The notes beneath the pieces are model-generated. The model ran no database searches. It had not been told where the DNA came from and was given only the letters and a program-made list of their open reading frames with translations. 64,000 bases of DNA, taken from Sorghum bicolor (lineage: Eukaryota > Streptophyta > Magnoliopsida > Poales > Poaceae). Positions 22,522 through 34,100 of this stretch are shown here, one piece after another (position 1 is the stretch's first letter; each line of letters opens with the position of its first letter). Location: assembly GCF_000003195.3 (NCBI RefSeq), contig NC_012870.2, positions 23,552,501-23,616,500 of the forward strand. Reading direction: 5' to 3'. The position numbers were made by a program, and so were the translations under genes.

Positions 22522-23614
22522 TTGATGACAACCCTTTTTACAAAGATTTTCAATAAAATTTTCTTGGATTCATGTTGCTTGCCCAAGCATTTTACCATGT
22601 GCAAAGGTTATGGACAAGTTTCATAAACCCAAATTGGTAGCAATTGCTCCCCCTACATATGTGCTAAGAGTTTGGATTTGAAAGCTTTGCAGATATGCTT
22701 GAATAGGAAATATAGGAGTCAATTTCTACCAAATGATGCTAAGGTGTAAAGAATGGACCTTTGAAGCGTGATACCAATCGGAGTTGCCAATATACACCAT
22801 CCTTAGCACCATTAGTAACTAGACATTCACAAAACTAGAACACCTCATGAGATCAACATTATAAACAAGGTTCTAGTACTACTTGTGAAACAACTAAAGG
22901 TCTAGTTACACTACCTACGCATGCTAGTTTTTCATTTCATCAATCAAGCCTACAACTAGCATACACCACACAAGCAAGGCATCGGAGAGAAAGCTTCTAA
23001 AGCTAATGCAAATGCAAGCAACCATATGTGATGCACATACAAATGCAACATACAAGTTTATGAGCTTGCTCCCCCTACTTGTGTGCTTCAAAATTTTAAT
23101 TGATCCCCTTCTTTTATCATGTTACTCCCCTACTTTTAAATCTTTATGAAATTTTCTTCCCCTTTGTCATCAAAGACCACAAAAGGTGAGCTCAAATTTT
23201 AGATAGGTTAGTGTGAGACCATGTGAAGTGAGATCATTTTCCCAAATTGGTCCAATCTAGATTACTTGCCTAAGATATTTAACTCGGTTTGATCCAAGGA
23301 CAAGCTTCTTCACACCTCCGAATAAGGGTTATCTTGTACCATGTTGAGTTAAACACTTATAGCTCATATTCTAGATCAAACACTAGGATTGCAAGCCCAT
23401 AAACATGTCATATGCTACCGCTAGATCAAGTCAAGCATAGAAACCATAGTGGTACCATATAAGCATCAAAATCATTTGGTTTTCATGAATGATCCTAAGA
23501 CATGTAAGGAATGACTAGATGCACTCAACAAGTCCTTAGCAAAGATGGATGACATGTCAATCAATTTTACCTTGCTTTGCTCGAAGGAGAGGCATGTCAT
23601 ATAGTGGGGGTGCA
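22522..23614 (-). other. Non-coding 3' internal region of Sirevirus 1
   Basis: About 1.1 kb between the pol stop and the polypurine tract. No env-like frame is found, unlike Sirevirus 2, which has about 4.3 kb here. Only polypurine-type motifs were recognised. Confidence 0.7.
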
Positions 23615-26600
23615 TCAACACATATTTGAGAAGTCAAGTATGTTCAATTCATTCCTTAGCTTGCAAAACCTCTTCTCATCAAGTGGCTTGGTGAATATAT
23701 CGGCAAGTTGATCATCGGTGCCTATACTCTCAATGCAAATGTCCCCTTTTTGTTGGTGATCTCTTATGAAATGATGGCGGACATCTATGTGCTTTGTTCT
23801 TGAATGTTGAACCGGATTGTTGGTGAGTTTCACGGCACTTTCATTGTCACATAGCAATGGCACTTGCTTGAAGTTGATTCCAAAGTCCTTCAAAGTTGCC
23901 TTCATCCATAGGATCTGTGCACAACAACTACCGGCCGCAATGTACTCCGCTTCAGCGGTTGATATTGCAACACTATTTTGCTTCTTGGATGACCATGAGA
24001 CAAGTGATCTTCCCAACAATTGACATGTGCCCGATGTGCTTCTTCTTTCAACTTTGCATCCCGCATAGTCCGAGTCGGAATATCCAACAAGTTCAAATTT
24101 TGCACCTTTGGGATACCACAAGCCAATATTTTGTGTATGCTTCAAGTACCTCAATATTCTCTTTGTTGCCTTCAAATGACTTTCTCTTGGTGAGGTTTGA
24201 AATCTTGCACACATGCATACACTAAATATGACATCCGGTCTTGATGTGGTCACATAGAGTAGGCTTCCAATCATAGACCGATACAACTTTTGATCCACCA
24301 TGTTTCCACTTGTATCACTATCTAGGCTTCCATTTGTTCCCATTGGAGTGCTAATTGCCTTTGCATCATCCATACCAAACTTCTTGAGCATGTCTTTTAT
24401 GTACTTGCCTTGACTCACAAATGTGCCATTCTTCAATTGCTTGATTTGAAGACCAAGGAAGTAACTAAGCTCTCCAATCATTGACATCTCAAACTCATTA
24501 GCCATCATGTTCCCAAACTCCTCACAAAATTCTTGGTTGGTTGATCCAAATATGATATCATCAACATAGATTTGCAACACAAACAAGTCCTTGCCAATCT
24601 TCTTGGTGAAGGTCAACCTTGCCCATCTTGAAACCTTTAGAGAGTAAGAAATTTCTCAATCTCTCATACCATGCTCTTGGTGCTTGCTTCAAACCATACA
24701 ATGCCTTTCTTAGCTTGTAAACAAGGTTGGGTTTCTTGTCATCCTCAAAACCGGGAGGTTGCTCAACATAGACTTCTTCATTGATATAGCCATTGAGAAA
24801 TGCACTCTTCACATCCATTTGGTATAGCTTGATGTTATGTGCACAAGCATAGGCCAACAAGATCCTAATTGCTTCCAATCTTGCAACCGGGGCATATGTT
24901 TCACCAAAGTCAAGACCTTCAACTTGAGTATAGCCTTGAGCTACCAATCTTGCTTTGTTCCTTACAATTATCCCATCTTGATCTTGCTTGTTGCGAAAGA
25001 CCCATCTAGTACCAATGACATTATGATCACTAGGCCTCTCAACTAATTCCCATACTTGATTTCTCTTGAAATTGTCGAGCTCTTCGTGCATAGCATTAAC
25101 CCAATCAACATCTCTCAATGCTTCATCAATCTTCTTTGGCTCAATGTGAGACACAAAGGAGAAATGCTCACAAAATGATGCTAATCTTGATCTAGTTTGC
25201 ACTCCTCTTTGAATGCCGCCTATGATATGATCCAATGGATGATCTCTTGCAATATTTGTTGGTTGGAGTATTTGCACTTGATTGCTTGCACTTTGTTGAT
25301 CATGAGATGATGTATTAGCTTGTTGATTTTGCACTTGTGTACCACTTGTACTAGCTTGATTTGATCATGAGAACCACTAGCTTGCACATTAGAGGTAGGA
25401 AGCACTTGATCTTTGTCATCTTCAACATCAATCACCTCTCTAGGCCTTAAATCACCAATATCCATATTCTTCATTGCATCGGCCAATTGAGTGCCTCTCA
25501 CATCATCTAGATTCTCTTCTTCCTCTTGAGAGCCATTTGTTTCATCAAACTCAACATCATGCACCTCTTCAAGAGCACCACTAGCCAAATTCCACACTCT
25601 ATAAGCTTTGCTAGTAGTGGAGTAACCAAGCAAGAAGCCTTCATCACATTTCTTTTCAAATTTACTCAATCTAGTGCCTTTCTTCAATATGTAGCATTTG
25701 CAACCAAAAACCCGAAAGTATGCAATGTTGGGCTTTCTTCCATTCAAGAGCTCATATGGTGTCTTCTCCATCATTGGGTGACAATAGAGTCGGTTGCTAT
25801 AGTAGCAAGCCGTGTTGATTGCTTCGGCCCAAAAAGAATGACTCACATTGTACTCACTCAACATTGATCTTGCCATGTCAATCAAGGTTCTATTCTTCCT
25901 CTCAACAAGACCATTTCATTGTGGAGTGTACTTGGCCGAGAATTGATGCCTAATACCAAATTCATCACAAAGCTCATCAACTCTTGTGTTCTTGAATTCA
26001 CTTCCATTGTCACTTCTCACTTTCTTGATGGTTGTTTCAAACTCATTGTGTATTCTCTTGATAAATGATTTGAAAGTTGCAAAAGCATCACTCTTGTCAC
26101 TAAGAAAGAATACCCATGTGTATCTTGTGAAATCATCCACTATCACAAATCCATATTTGTTTCCACCAATGCTTGTGTATGTGGTTGGTCCAAATAAGTC
26201 CATGTGCAACAACTCAAATGCCTTGCATGTACTCATGATGCTTTTCTTTGGATGAGTGTTGCCAACCTACTTTCCGGCTTGACATGAACTACAAAGCTTG
26301 TCTTTCTCAAATGTGACATCTTTCAAGTCTCTAAGAAGATCATGCTTGACTAACTTGTTTAATTGTTTCATTCCAACATGACCAAGCCTTCTATGCCATA
26401 ACCAACCCATGCTAGATTTAGTGAGCAAGCATGTTGACAATTGAGCTTCACTAGCATTGAAATCAACCAAGTATAGATTCTCATATCTAAAGCCTTTGAA
26501 TATCAAGTTAGAGCCATCTACACTTATGATCTCTACATCATCAACTCCAAATATGCATTTGAAACCAAGATCACAAAGTTGAGCTACGGATAGTAAGTTG

Positions 26601-26797
26601 AAGTTCAAGCTCTCTACTAGTAGCACATTGGAAATGCTCAAGTCATTAGATATAGCAATTTTACCAAGCCCTTTGACCTTGCCTTTGCCATTGTCACCAA
26701 ATGTGATACTATCAACACCATTGTCATCATTTGGATTGATTGAATTGAACATTCTTGAATCACCGGTCATGTGTTGTGTGCACCCACTATCAAGCAC
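23615..26797 (-). pseudogene. pol of Sirevirus 1 (protease-integrase-RT-RNase H), broken
   Basis: The aspartic protease motif LDSGCTQHMTG opens at 26797. The HHCC zinc finger (LWHRRLGHVG...CSSCQAGK) follows, then the integrase core (HMDLFGPTTY, DDFTRYTWVFF, SDNGSEF), reverse transcriptase ([49 protein letters not shown]) and RNase H (VGYSDSDYAG, STAEAEYIAA, DNESAVKL, TKHIDVRHHFIRD), ending at 23615. Breaks: a stop at 26267 just after the zinc finger; a stop at 25916 within TPQ-NG of the integrase; a frame change near 25340; and a small deletion with frame change near 24610, just before the YVDD box. This copy cannot make a full polyprotein. Confidence 0.9.
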
Positions 26798-26839
26798 CCA
26801 ATGCCTTCCTCCGGCTTTATAGTTTACCTACAAAACAAA

Positions 26840-28923
26840 TCAATGTTTCTTGGGTACCCATACTTGTTTGGGTCCTTGGAGGTTAGTGACTAAGCTTTTT
26901 GGTACCCAAATGGCCTTCTTCTTTGGACCCACAATTGGTGTACCAACAAACTTAGCATGCACACCCTTCTCACCCTTGGTAAGCACATAACAAGAATCAA
27001 AAGGAATGTAAGGTACATTAGCATTTTTCTTATTCTTGTTCATTTTGTTGCAATTAAGCTCTAAGTGCCCAACTTGCTTGCATTTGTTGCAATATCGACC
27101 ATTGCTCTTCACAAAGCTAGGCTTGTGAGTTGCAAAGGCTTTCTTGCCCTTCTTGGGGGTATAGCCTAATCCCTCTTTATTGAGAGAAAACCTTTGGCTA
27201 CCCAAGCACTTTAGCAAGCGGGCCTCACCACCATAGGCTTTCCCTAGGGCGTGAGTGAGCTCATCCACCTCTCTCTTGAGAGTCTCATTCTCAACCTTTA
27301 GTGAGGTGTCACAAGTGACACTAACACTAGAAGTGGAGGTAGAGTTGGTGGTGGTGGATGAAGACCTACAAGAAGAGTTAGTGGCCACAACAATAGGTAG
27401 GTTGGGTGATTCCTTAATTAAGTCACATGTTGTGCCCACATCACATGATATAACAACCTTTTCCTTGTTCTCTTCTAACAACAAGAAGTGAGCTTTCTCA
27501 AGCTTGGTGTGAGCCTTGCCAAGCTCTTATGGGCTTCCACTAGCCTCTCATGATTAGCATTGAGCTCATCAAAGGATTGCTCAAGAGCTTTTAACTTCTT
27601 GGTCAATTCTTTGCACTTCTTGTTTTTAGATTGAATAAGTGAATCGGCTTGTTCTAGCATGTCCATGAGTTGTTCATTAGTGAATTCATTTTCATCATCA
27701 CTATCACTATCATGTTCATGTTCACTTTCACTTTCACTCTCATCATATTGTACCTTGTGGCCCTTGGCCATGAAGCATGAAGGAGTGTCGAAGAGTGATG
27801 GCTTGTTGTTGATAGCAATGCTTGCAAGTGCCTTCTTCTTGGATGCCTTGTCATCATCACTAGAATCATCATCCGAAGAAGCATCACTATCCCATGTCAC
27901 AACATAGGATCCACCCTTCTTCTTCTTCTTGAAGACCATCTTCTTCTCTTTCTTTTCTTTCTTCTCCTTCTTGTTCTTCTTGTCATGCTCATCATTGTCA
28001 CTATTGTAAGGACAATCCGCCACAATATGATCGGGGCTTTTGCACTTGTAGCATAGCCTCACATGCTCCTTGTTCTTGAAGTGATCTCTTCTCTTTCTTG
28101 TGTGATAGCCCTTCTTCTTCATCATCTTGCCAAACTTGCGGACGAAGAGTGCTAGTGCTTCATCATCACTATCATCATTAGAGCACTCGTCATCACTTGA
28201 TTCTTCTTTCTTGGCCTTGCCCTTGTTCTTGCTCTTGGATGAAGAGCTAGCTTTGAATGCTACACTCTTCTTCTTCTTGTCATCATCATCCTTCTTCATG
28301 ACCTCATCATCATCATTGTCATTGTATTGATCTTCGGTCATGACATCTCCAAGTACCTCATTGGGAGATACACCCGTCAATCCTCCTCTAAATATGATGG
28401 TTCTCAATGTCTTGAACCTCTTGGGCAAGCACATCAAGAACTTGTGAATGAAGTCCTCATCCTTCACTTTCTCACCAAGTCCCTTGAGATCATTGATGAT
28501 CACTTGGAGCCTATAGAACATCTCCGGGATTGACTCATCATCCTTCATCTTGAAGTTTGAAAGCTTGTCCTTGAGCATGTACAACTTGGCACTTTTTACC
28601 GTTGTAGTGCCCTCATATGTTTCTTCAAGCCTTGTCCACACTTCACTAGCCTTCTCAAGATCTTTGACTTGCTCAAACACCTTTGAATCAATGCCATTGT
28701 ATATCGTGTTGAGAGCCATAGTATTACATTCCTTGTTTGCTCTCTCATTGTCGGTGGGGTTGGCGGGGTCAAGGATCACAAAGTCATTCTCCGTGACTTC
28801 CCACACTCTATCATTGATTGATCCAAGGTACATTTTCATTTTTCTCTTCCAATAGTCAAAAGAACATGTGCCATCAAAGAATGGTGGTTTGCCCCCAACA
28901 TGGTTGAACACTATTTGAGCCAT
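26840..28923 (-). pseudogene. gag of Sirevirus 1, one frameshift
   Basis: The ATG at 28923 opens a 482-codon frame (MAQIVFNHVGGKPPFFDGT...) with the UBN2/Ty1-copia gag fold (residues about 10-200, including WEVTENDF and LEETYEGT). A Lys/Asp/Ser-rich segment and a CCHC zinc knuckle (CYKCKSPDHIVADC, about 291-304) follow. A one-base loss near 27528 shifts the frame, and the rest of gag (27484-26840) continues with a second knuckle (CNKCKQVGHLELNC) and the WVPK-rich end. Gag forms the virus-like particle and packages RNA. The stop TGA at the gag end is followed after nine bases by TAG and then the pol start region in the same frame. Confidence 0.88.
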
Positions 28924-28968
28924 AATTTGAACACCGAGGTTGTTAAACCTTCACAAACGGTAACCATG

Positions 28969-28980
28969 GCTCTGATACCA
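28969..28980 (-). other. Primer binding site of Sirevirus 1
   Basis: On the minus strand TGGTATCAGAGC, complementary to the 3' end of initiator methionine tRNA, lies two bases inside the 5' LTR. Confidence 0.95.
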
Positions 28981-28982
28981 CT

Positions 28983-30941
28983 TGAAAGGTCCTAATATGG
29001 CTAGAGGGGGGGGGGGTGAATAGCCTATTTAAAAATTCTACAAAACTCACTAGAGCAAGTGGTTAGTAAATAACAAAGCGAAGCTTTTTGCTCTAGCTCT
29101 AGTGGGGTGTTGCAAGCCACCTATCCAACAATTCTAGTTGATATGATCACTAGGCACACAAGAGCTAAGTCACTACTTACACTAGAGAGCTATCTAAAGT
29201 TTCTATACATGTAAGTAAGCTACTTTAGTTTGCGGGAAAGTAAGAGAGATGGTTTGATCTTTATACCGCCGCGTAGAGGGGATGAACCAATCAATAATAT
29301 GAAGTCCAATCACCGAGAGAAATCCAAAGTACAATCACAATGGAGACACACGATTTTCTCCCGAGGTTCACGTGCTTGCCGGCACGCTACGTCCCTGTTG
29401 TGTCGACCAACACTTGGTGGTTCGGTGGCTAAGAGGTGTAGCACGAACCTCGTCCTCACTAGGACACCACAAGAACCTACCCACAAGTGAGGTAACTCAA
29501 TGACACGAGCACTTTACTAGAGTTACCTTTCGGCTCTCCGCCGGGGAAGGTACAGGACCCCTCACAATCACCGGGAGATGGCCACGAACAATCACCAACT
29601 CGTGCCAATCCTCCTCCGCTGCTCCAAGCCGTCTAGGTGGCGGCAACCACCAAGAGTAACAAGAAAACCGCAGCAAAAACGATCCCCAAGTGCCACTAGA
29701 TGCAATCACTCAAGCAAATGCACTTGGAGTCACTCCCAATCTCACAAAGATGTATAATCTATGAAGGAGATGAGTGAGAGGTGTTTGCTTAGGCTCACAA
29801 GGATGTCTAGTATGTTAGAATGCCAAGGGTGTAAGCCCCAAGCCGGCCAAACACGTATATATAGCCCCTCAAACAAATAGAGTCGTTGGCTCTTTCACTG
29901 GGCAAACTGCGGGGTCACCGGACGCTCTTAAAGGGGCACCGGACGCTCAACACCTGCATCCGGTGCTCCAACGTCAGCCGCGTGTCAGAGTCTAACGGTA
30001 ACCTGCAGAGCACCGGACGCTGAGCAGGTTGGCACCGGACGCGTCCGGTGCAGACCGTACTCATGCGCAGAGAGCTTCGCAAACTGCAGGGTCACCGGAC
30101 GCAAGCCACCGGACGCACCCTTAGCGTCCGGTGCTCACCGGACCCATGCGCAGAGAGGGTCGCAAAACGCCCGCACACCGGACGCGCACCACCGGACGCT
30201 CAAGCCAGCGTCCGGTGCCTATCGTCCGGTGCCTTACCCTAACTGGGCCAGACACTGTCTGCACACCGGACGCTCCGACACAGCGTCCGGTGCCTCTAAG
30301 CCAGCGTCCGGTGAGTGTTCCTCAGCGAGAAACACTCCCGTGACTTCTCCAATTTTCCCACCGGCGCAATAGAAAATATGCACTTCATTTTCTCAAAAAG
30401 CACCGAATCCCGCCGCGCAAGCTCGGCGGGAGGGAGAGAGGAACCCATCCTCTCTCTACTCTTCAAACTCGACCTCCTTCTCAAAGTGTGACAACACCAC
30501 GAAGTGTGTACCAACAAGTGCACGTGTGTTAGCATTTTCATAAACATTTTCTTTGAAGGAGTTAAGTTAGCTCACGAGGTTCTAAATGCATGCACATGAA
30601 TAATGACACCTAGTGGCACTTGATAACCGCTTAGCCAAAGAATTCCCCTCTTTATAGTACGGCTATCTATCCTAAATGTGATCACACCCTCTATGGTGTC
30701 TTGATCACCATAACCAAAACCCTAAGCAATACCTTTGCCTTGATCTCCATAGGGTTTTGTTTTTCTCTTTCTTCTTTTCTAAGTTGAGCACTTGATCACC
30801 TTGTGGTCATCACCATCATCACCATGATCATCACTTGCTCCATCACTTGGCATGTACCAACCTCATTAAGTCTACACACACTTAGCATAGAGGTTAGTAC
30901 TAGGGTTTCATCAATTATCCAAAACCAAACTAGGGCTTTCA
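28983..30941 (-). repeat. 5' LTR of Sirevirus 1
   Basis: 1959 bp. Differs from the 3' LTR by a longer G-run near its end, a small indel near 30025 and scattered substitutions. TATA box on the minus strand at 29856-29863; palindrome array at 29918-30316 upstream of it. Confidence 0.93.
29918..30316. repeat. CACCGGAC palindrome array in 5' LTR of Sirevirus 1
   Basis: Same arrangement as at 21483-21880. Several half-sites mutated in the 3' LTR copy (CCAGACGC, GTCCGATG) are intact here, and this copy has an extra CACCGGACGC/GTCCGGTG pair near 30030. Confidence 0.85.
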
Positions 30942-30946
30942 CACGG

Positions 30947-31375
30947 GCACGCCGCCGTGCTCGTGCAGCATCCTTGAGGGGCAGAGCCAGAGGGCGCCAG
31001 TGAGGGCAGGCAGGCAGGCAGGCGTGGTCGCCGTGCACTCAGCAGAGGGTGAAGGGGACCCAGCCCTTGCCCTTGGGCCCTGTTTATTTTTGTACTTTCA
31101 TTTGTATTTGACAAATATTGTCTAATTATAGACTAACTAGGTTCAAAAGATTTGTCTCGTCAATTCTGACTAAACTGTGCAATTAGTTTTTATTTTTATC
31201 TATATTTAATACTCCATACATACGTCTAAATATTCGATGTGATTGGGAATCTGAAAAGTTTTGTAAAATTTTTGGAACTAACAAGGCCCAAACCTGGCTG
31301 CGGAGGAGAGGCTAGGAGTAGCTAGCCCACTAGCTAGCTAGTGGGGACTAGGGAAAGGAAAGGAGCAGCAGCCTA
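30947..31375. other. Interior of the TIR transposon, right of the Sirevirus
   Basis: Continuation of the sequence interrupted at 20558. GC-rich with a short GGCA run (31008-31022), followed by a MITE. No transposase coding is recognised. Confidence 0.5.
31076..31288. mobile_element. MITE of the GGCCTTGTTTAG family, diverged
   Basis: Ends GGCCCTGTTTATTTTT and TTGGAACTAACAAGGCC, with the family interior (AGATTTGTCTCGTCAATTCT). It sits inside the TIR transposon; boundaries are accurate to a few bases. Confidence 0.75.
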
Positions 31376-31629
31376 GCTCGTGGCCCTCGATGTACCTCGC
31401 CATGATGGGCGGCGGGGTACATTTTGCCACGTAACCTGCCACGTCAGTAGGTCTCTGAGAGCTGCATGCCACGTGGTAGCTGTACCCCGCCGCCATGCAT
31501 GGCGGATACTGTTTATTTGGTCCGCCATGCATGGTGGCGGGGCCAAACGGGCTACTTTTAAATTTTTTTTTTTGAAACCGAGTCAAATTTGAAATATATT
31601 TTAAATTTAGGCTAAAAACAAAAAAATTC

Positions 31630-32625
31630 GATCAAGACACCATATAGAGGGTGTGATCACATTTAAGACCGAATAGCCATACTATAAAGAGGAGAATTTC
31701 TATCGAGTGCCACTAGGTGACATTAATCATGTGTTTGCATTTAGAATCTAGTGTGCTAATATTAAGCCTTGAAAATATTTTGTAAAAATATGCTAACACA
31801 CGTGAACAATGTGGTACACTTGATGGTTAGCAAGGGTTGAAGAGGTAGAGAAGAGTGGAGACGCCCTCTCACTCTTAGTGAGTTTGTGATGCAGGATTTG
31901 ATGAAGTCGTGGGAGTGTGTTTCTCACTAAGAAACACTAATGCTGCAAAGTACAACATCGGATGCTGGGCCAGCATCCATTGCGTGTGCTGGGCGCTTTG
32001 GCTCAGTGTAGTGCGGTGCACCGGTGCGTCTGACGCTCTGCTAGGGTTGAGTACCGAACACCGGCTCGACATTATTAAGCATCCGTGCATAGTGACATGA
32101 ACAGGATCATGAGCGAGGCTGTGGTGTATGCACCGGACGCTGGCTGCGTCCGGTGGCACCCCATCTGACACGTCTGTTGGACGTTTCACAGTTTAGGACC
32201 TTCCTGAGTTATATTGGATGCTGGAGGCTCAGCATCCGGTGGTTTTCATCTAAGCGTTTGATGGCTCTACATGTGTGGTACTGACTAACTTTGTGATCAT
32301 TGGAGATTGACACGCGAGATTTGAATGTGGACACGTGCCACATATTCTGGGACTCGTCATGGAAGCATCGGACGCTAGGCAGTGTCAATGCGTTTGCACC
32401 GGAGTGTCCGGTGTCCCCGATAGAGGCTAGATTGAGAGCCTAACGGCTCTATTCTTTTGGGACTCATCTTTTTGACTTGGAGTGGATTGCTCATGTCGTT
32501 GAACTAACTCACTTATGGATCGGTTCTTGTGGTATCCTATATGAGGACGAGGTTCGTACAATATCTCTTAGCCGCGAACCACCAAATATTGGTTGACACA
32601 ATAGGGTCAACCCCTCTCTACCCAA
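31630..32625 (+). repeat. Old Sirevirus LTR relic, right part
   Basis: Resumes exactly at the target duplication GATCAAGA and continues as the diverged reverse complement of the young Sirevirus 1 LTR: GTGTGATCACATTTA, ATAGCCATACTATAAAGAGG, GTGCCACTAGGTG, degraded CACCGGACGC sites (31960-32420), GAGGACGAGGTTCGTA, and CGAACCACCAAATATTGGTT. It breaks off near 32625, before the LTR end. It is therefore a truncated, much older copy of the family that later inserted nearby. Confidence 0.8.
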
Positions 32626-33140
32626 ATTTGTTGACGTTGTGGACTATAGGCCCATTTTGACAAAGGTTGATGTCCTACTCCCTCTTGGTGTATTATTGAC
32701 ATTTTTACCCTTAGGCAACCCGCTAGCAACAAAAAGAAGGCTGTGCCGAGAATTGAACTTGGGACCTCACAAGTCGTGACCTAACCCATGACACTAAGCT
32801 AGCCACTTGAGTCTTTGATTGTTTCTTTCTTGAAAGAAATGCACCCGCAACTATATTTATTAGGAGCAGAGATAGAAAACTAACCTATAATTAATTACTC
32901 ATTGATAAACATAATCATATCCTAAACGTCAAGAAATTAAGGTATGGAGAGAGTATTTATATTCTAGCAAAAGTAGTATATTTAGTTGCTAGTTTTGCAT
33001 TATGGAGAAGCGATGACAAGGACAAAGAGGACTGTGGACTTCCGGATCACGTGACACCGTATCCAGCGCCAGCATGGTTCTCCTTGACGTGCACGTCCTG
33101 TTTACCGAGGGAGCTGCCCCGACGGCAAATCGAGGATCGT
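32626..33140. other. Intergenic DNA with a tRNA-like (SINE-type) trace
   Basis: On the minus strand at about 32815-32735, TGGCTAGCTTAGTGTCATGG resembles an RNA polymerase III A box, and AAGTTCAATTCTCGGCAC resembles a B box, in tRNA spacing. This may be a SINE head or tRNA-related relic. No full cloverleaf was verified. Nothing else was recognised. Confidence 0.35.
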
Positions 33141-33343
33141 CCTTGATTAGGTAGCATTTTCGTTTGTTTGTGACAAATATTATTCAACTATGGACTAACT
33201 AGGATCAAAAGATTCGTCTCGTGATTTATAGCTAAACTGTATAATTAGTTTTTGTTTTCGTCTATATTTAATGTTTGATATAAGATTCGATGTGACGGAG
33301 AATCTTAAAATTTTTTTAGTTTTCAGGGTGAACTAAACAAAGC
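33141..33343. mobile_element. Truncated MITE of the GGCCTTGTTTAG family
   Basis: Starts CCTTGATTAGGTAGCATTTT and ends GTGAACTAAACAAAGC, with the family interior (AAAAGATTCGTCTCGTGATT). It lacks about 40 bp compared with full copies. Confidence 0.7.
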
Positions 33344-34012
33344 TGAAGTCGAGGAACGGAAACGCTAGGGGTGGGCTGGTGGGCATACGTGGGCGTCGAG
33401 GCTAGAGGAGGCATGAGTAAGACTAGGCCATGGCCCTTGGGAATGGGCTGCTTAGACCTCGCGGTTGTACATGACCTGCCCTAATGGGTTGGGGAAAAAA
33501 ACTATTGAGGAACTGCTCTGTTGGTGTGTGGACTCGTGAGTATAGGGCCTTCATCCAGGACAACGTGCCTGCTGGATCGTCGGCAATCGGAGTAGAGGGC
33601 CGGCGCGATGCTCCAGTCATCATCGGCTTCGACCATCCCTTCCGAGTACGTGACATGGGCTGTGGTTGATTGGTTCTTTTTTTCTTCTTCTTCTTGGGCG
33701 ACACATTTCAGAAATAATAAGAACAAAGACGTTGCACGTGACGAGGCTGACACAGGGCAAGTCACAGCCGAGCCGATGGGGTGGCCGGGTCCTGCCATTT
33801 TGCTGAATTGCTGCAAGGAGAAGAGAGTGATGGTTGCAGCGACACGCAGGGGGGCTAAAAAGCGTACACCCTCTGAAACCTTTCATTCCTCTAAGGCCAG
33901 TTGTTTCATCTAGTCTCGATCGATACGTGTAAATGGTGGTCACGGTCTCAACAAATGTGTTGTCAGCCAACGACCTACGGCTACCCCCTCTGATTCCTTC
34001 TTGGATATAAGT
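33344..34012. other. Intergenic DNA, no gene recognised
   Basis: A plus-strand frame at 33484-33669 (MGWGKKLLRNCSVGVW...) and overlapping minus-strand frames have no recognisable domain and mutually overlap. I do not support any as a gene. Confidence 0.4.
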
Positions 34013-34100
34013 AGTTTAATTTTGTAAATGTTCCCTCCATTGTTAGAATTGTACGTACTTGTCTCCACCATCGTCCATCGCCAATTTCCTCCTAGTTTCA

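Larger units (their letters stand above)
20559..30941 (-). mobile_element. Sirevirus-type Ty1/copia retrotransposon 1 (nearly complete, decayed pol)
   Basis: LTRs at 20559-22502 and 28983-30941 (TGAAAGGTCC...GGGCTTTCA on the plus strand) are flanked by an exact 5-bp duplication CACGG at 20554-20558 and 30942-30946. Coding is on the minus strand, with an initiator-Met tRNA primer site beside the right LTR and a polypurine tract beside the left LTR. Gene order gag, protease, integrase, reverse transcriptase, RNase H is that of Pseudoviridae. Large gag, repeated CTCCCCC-type polypurine motifs near the 3' LTR (22506, 22647, 23070) and CACCGGAC palindromes in the LTRs indicate the Sirevirus/Maximus lineage. 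By hand comparison the LTRs differ at roughly 30 sites in about 1.95 kb. No env-position gene lies between pol and the 3' LTR. Confidence 0.92.
19129..31629. mobile_element. TIR transposon with about 250-bp inverted ends, split by a Sirevirus
   Basis: Left end (19129-19375) and right end (31383-31629) are inverted copies. Both begin GAATTTTTTT-TTTTTAGCC and share CTCGGTTTCAAAAAAAAAAA, AAAGTAGCCCGTTTGGCCCC, CGCCATGCATGGCGGCGGGG and GTACCCCGCC. The exact 8-mer GATCAAGA flanks it (19121-19128 and 31630-31637), and the uninterrupted LTR homologue (reverse complement around 22260-22267) has it once. Without the Sirevirus the element is about 2.1 kb. An 8-bp duplication suggests hAT; the long ends suggest Mutator-like (9 bp), and one flanking mismatch would allow that. 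No transposase is seen, so it is non-autonomous. Confidence 0.75.

Noticed and set aside
23817..28855. Plus-strand open frames opposite Sirevirus 1 gag and pol
   Set aside because: Shadows of the real minus-strand genes with Ser/Leu-rich low-complexity products.
21483..30316. CACCGGAC arrays and the 38-bp repeat considered as CRISPR-like arrays
   Set aside because: Half-sites are short, in both orientations, with irregular spacing; the 38-bp units are contiguous without spacers; the context is eukaryotic retrotransposons.
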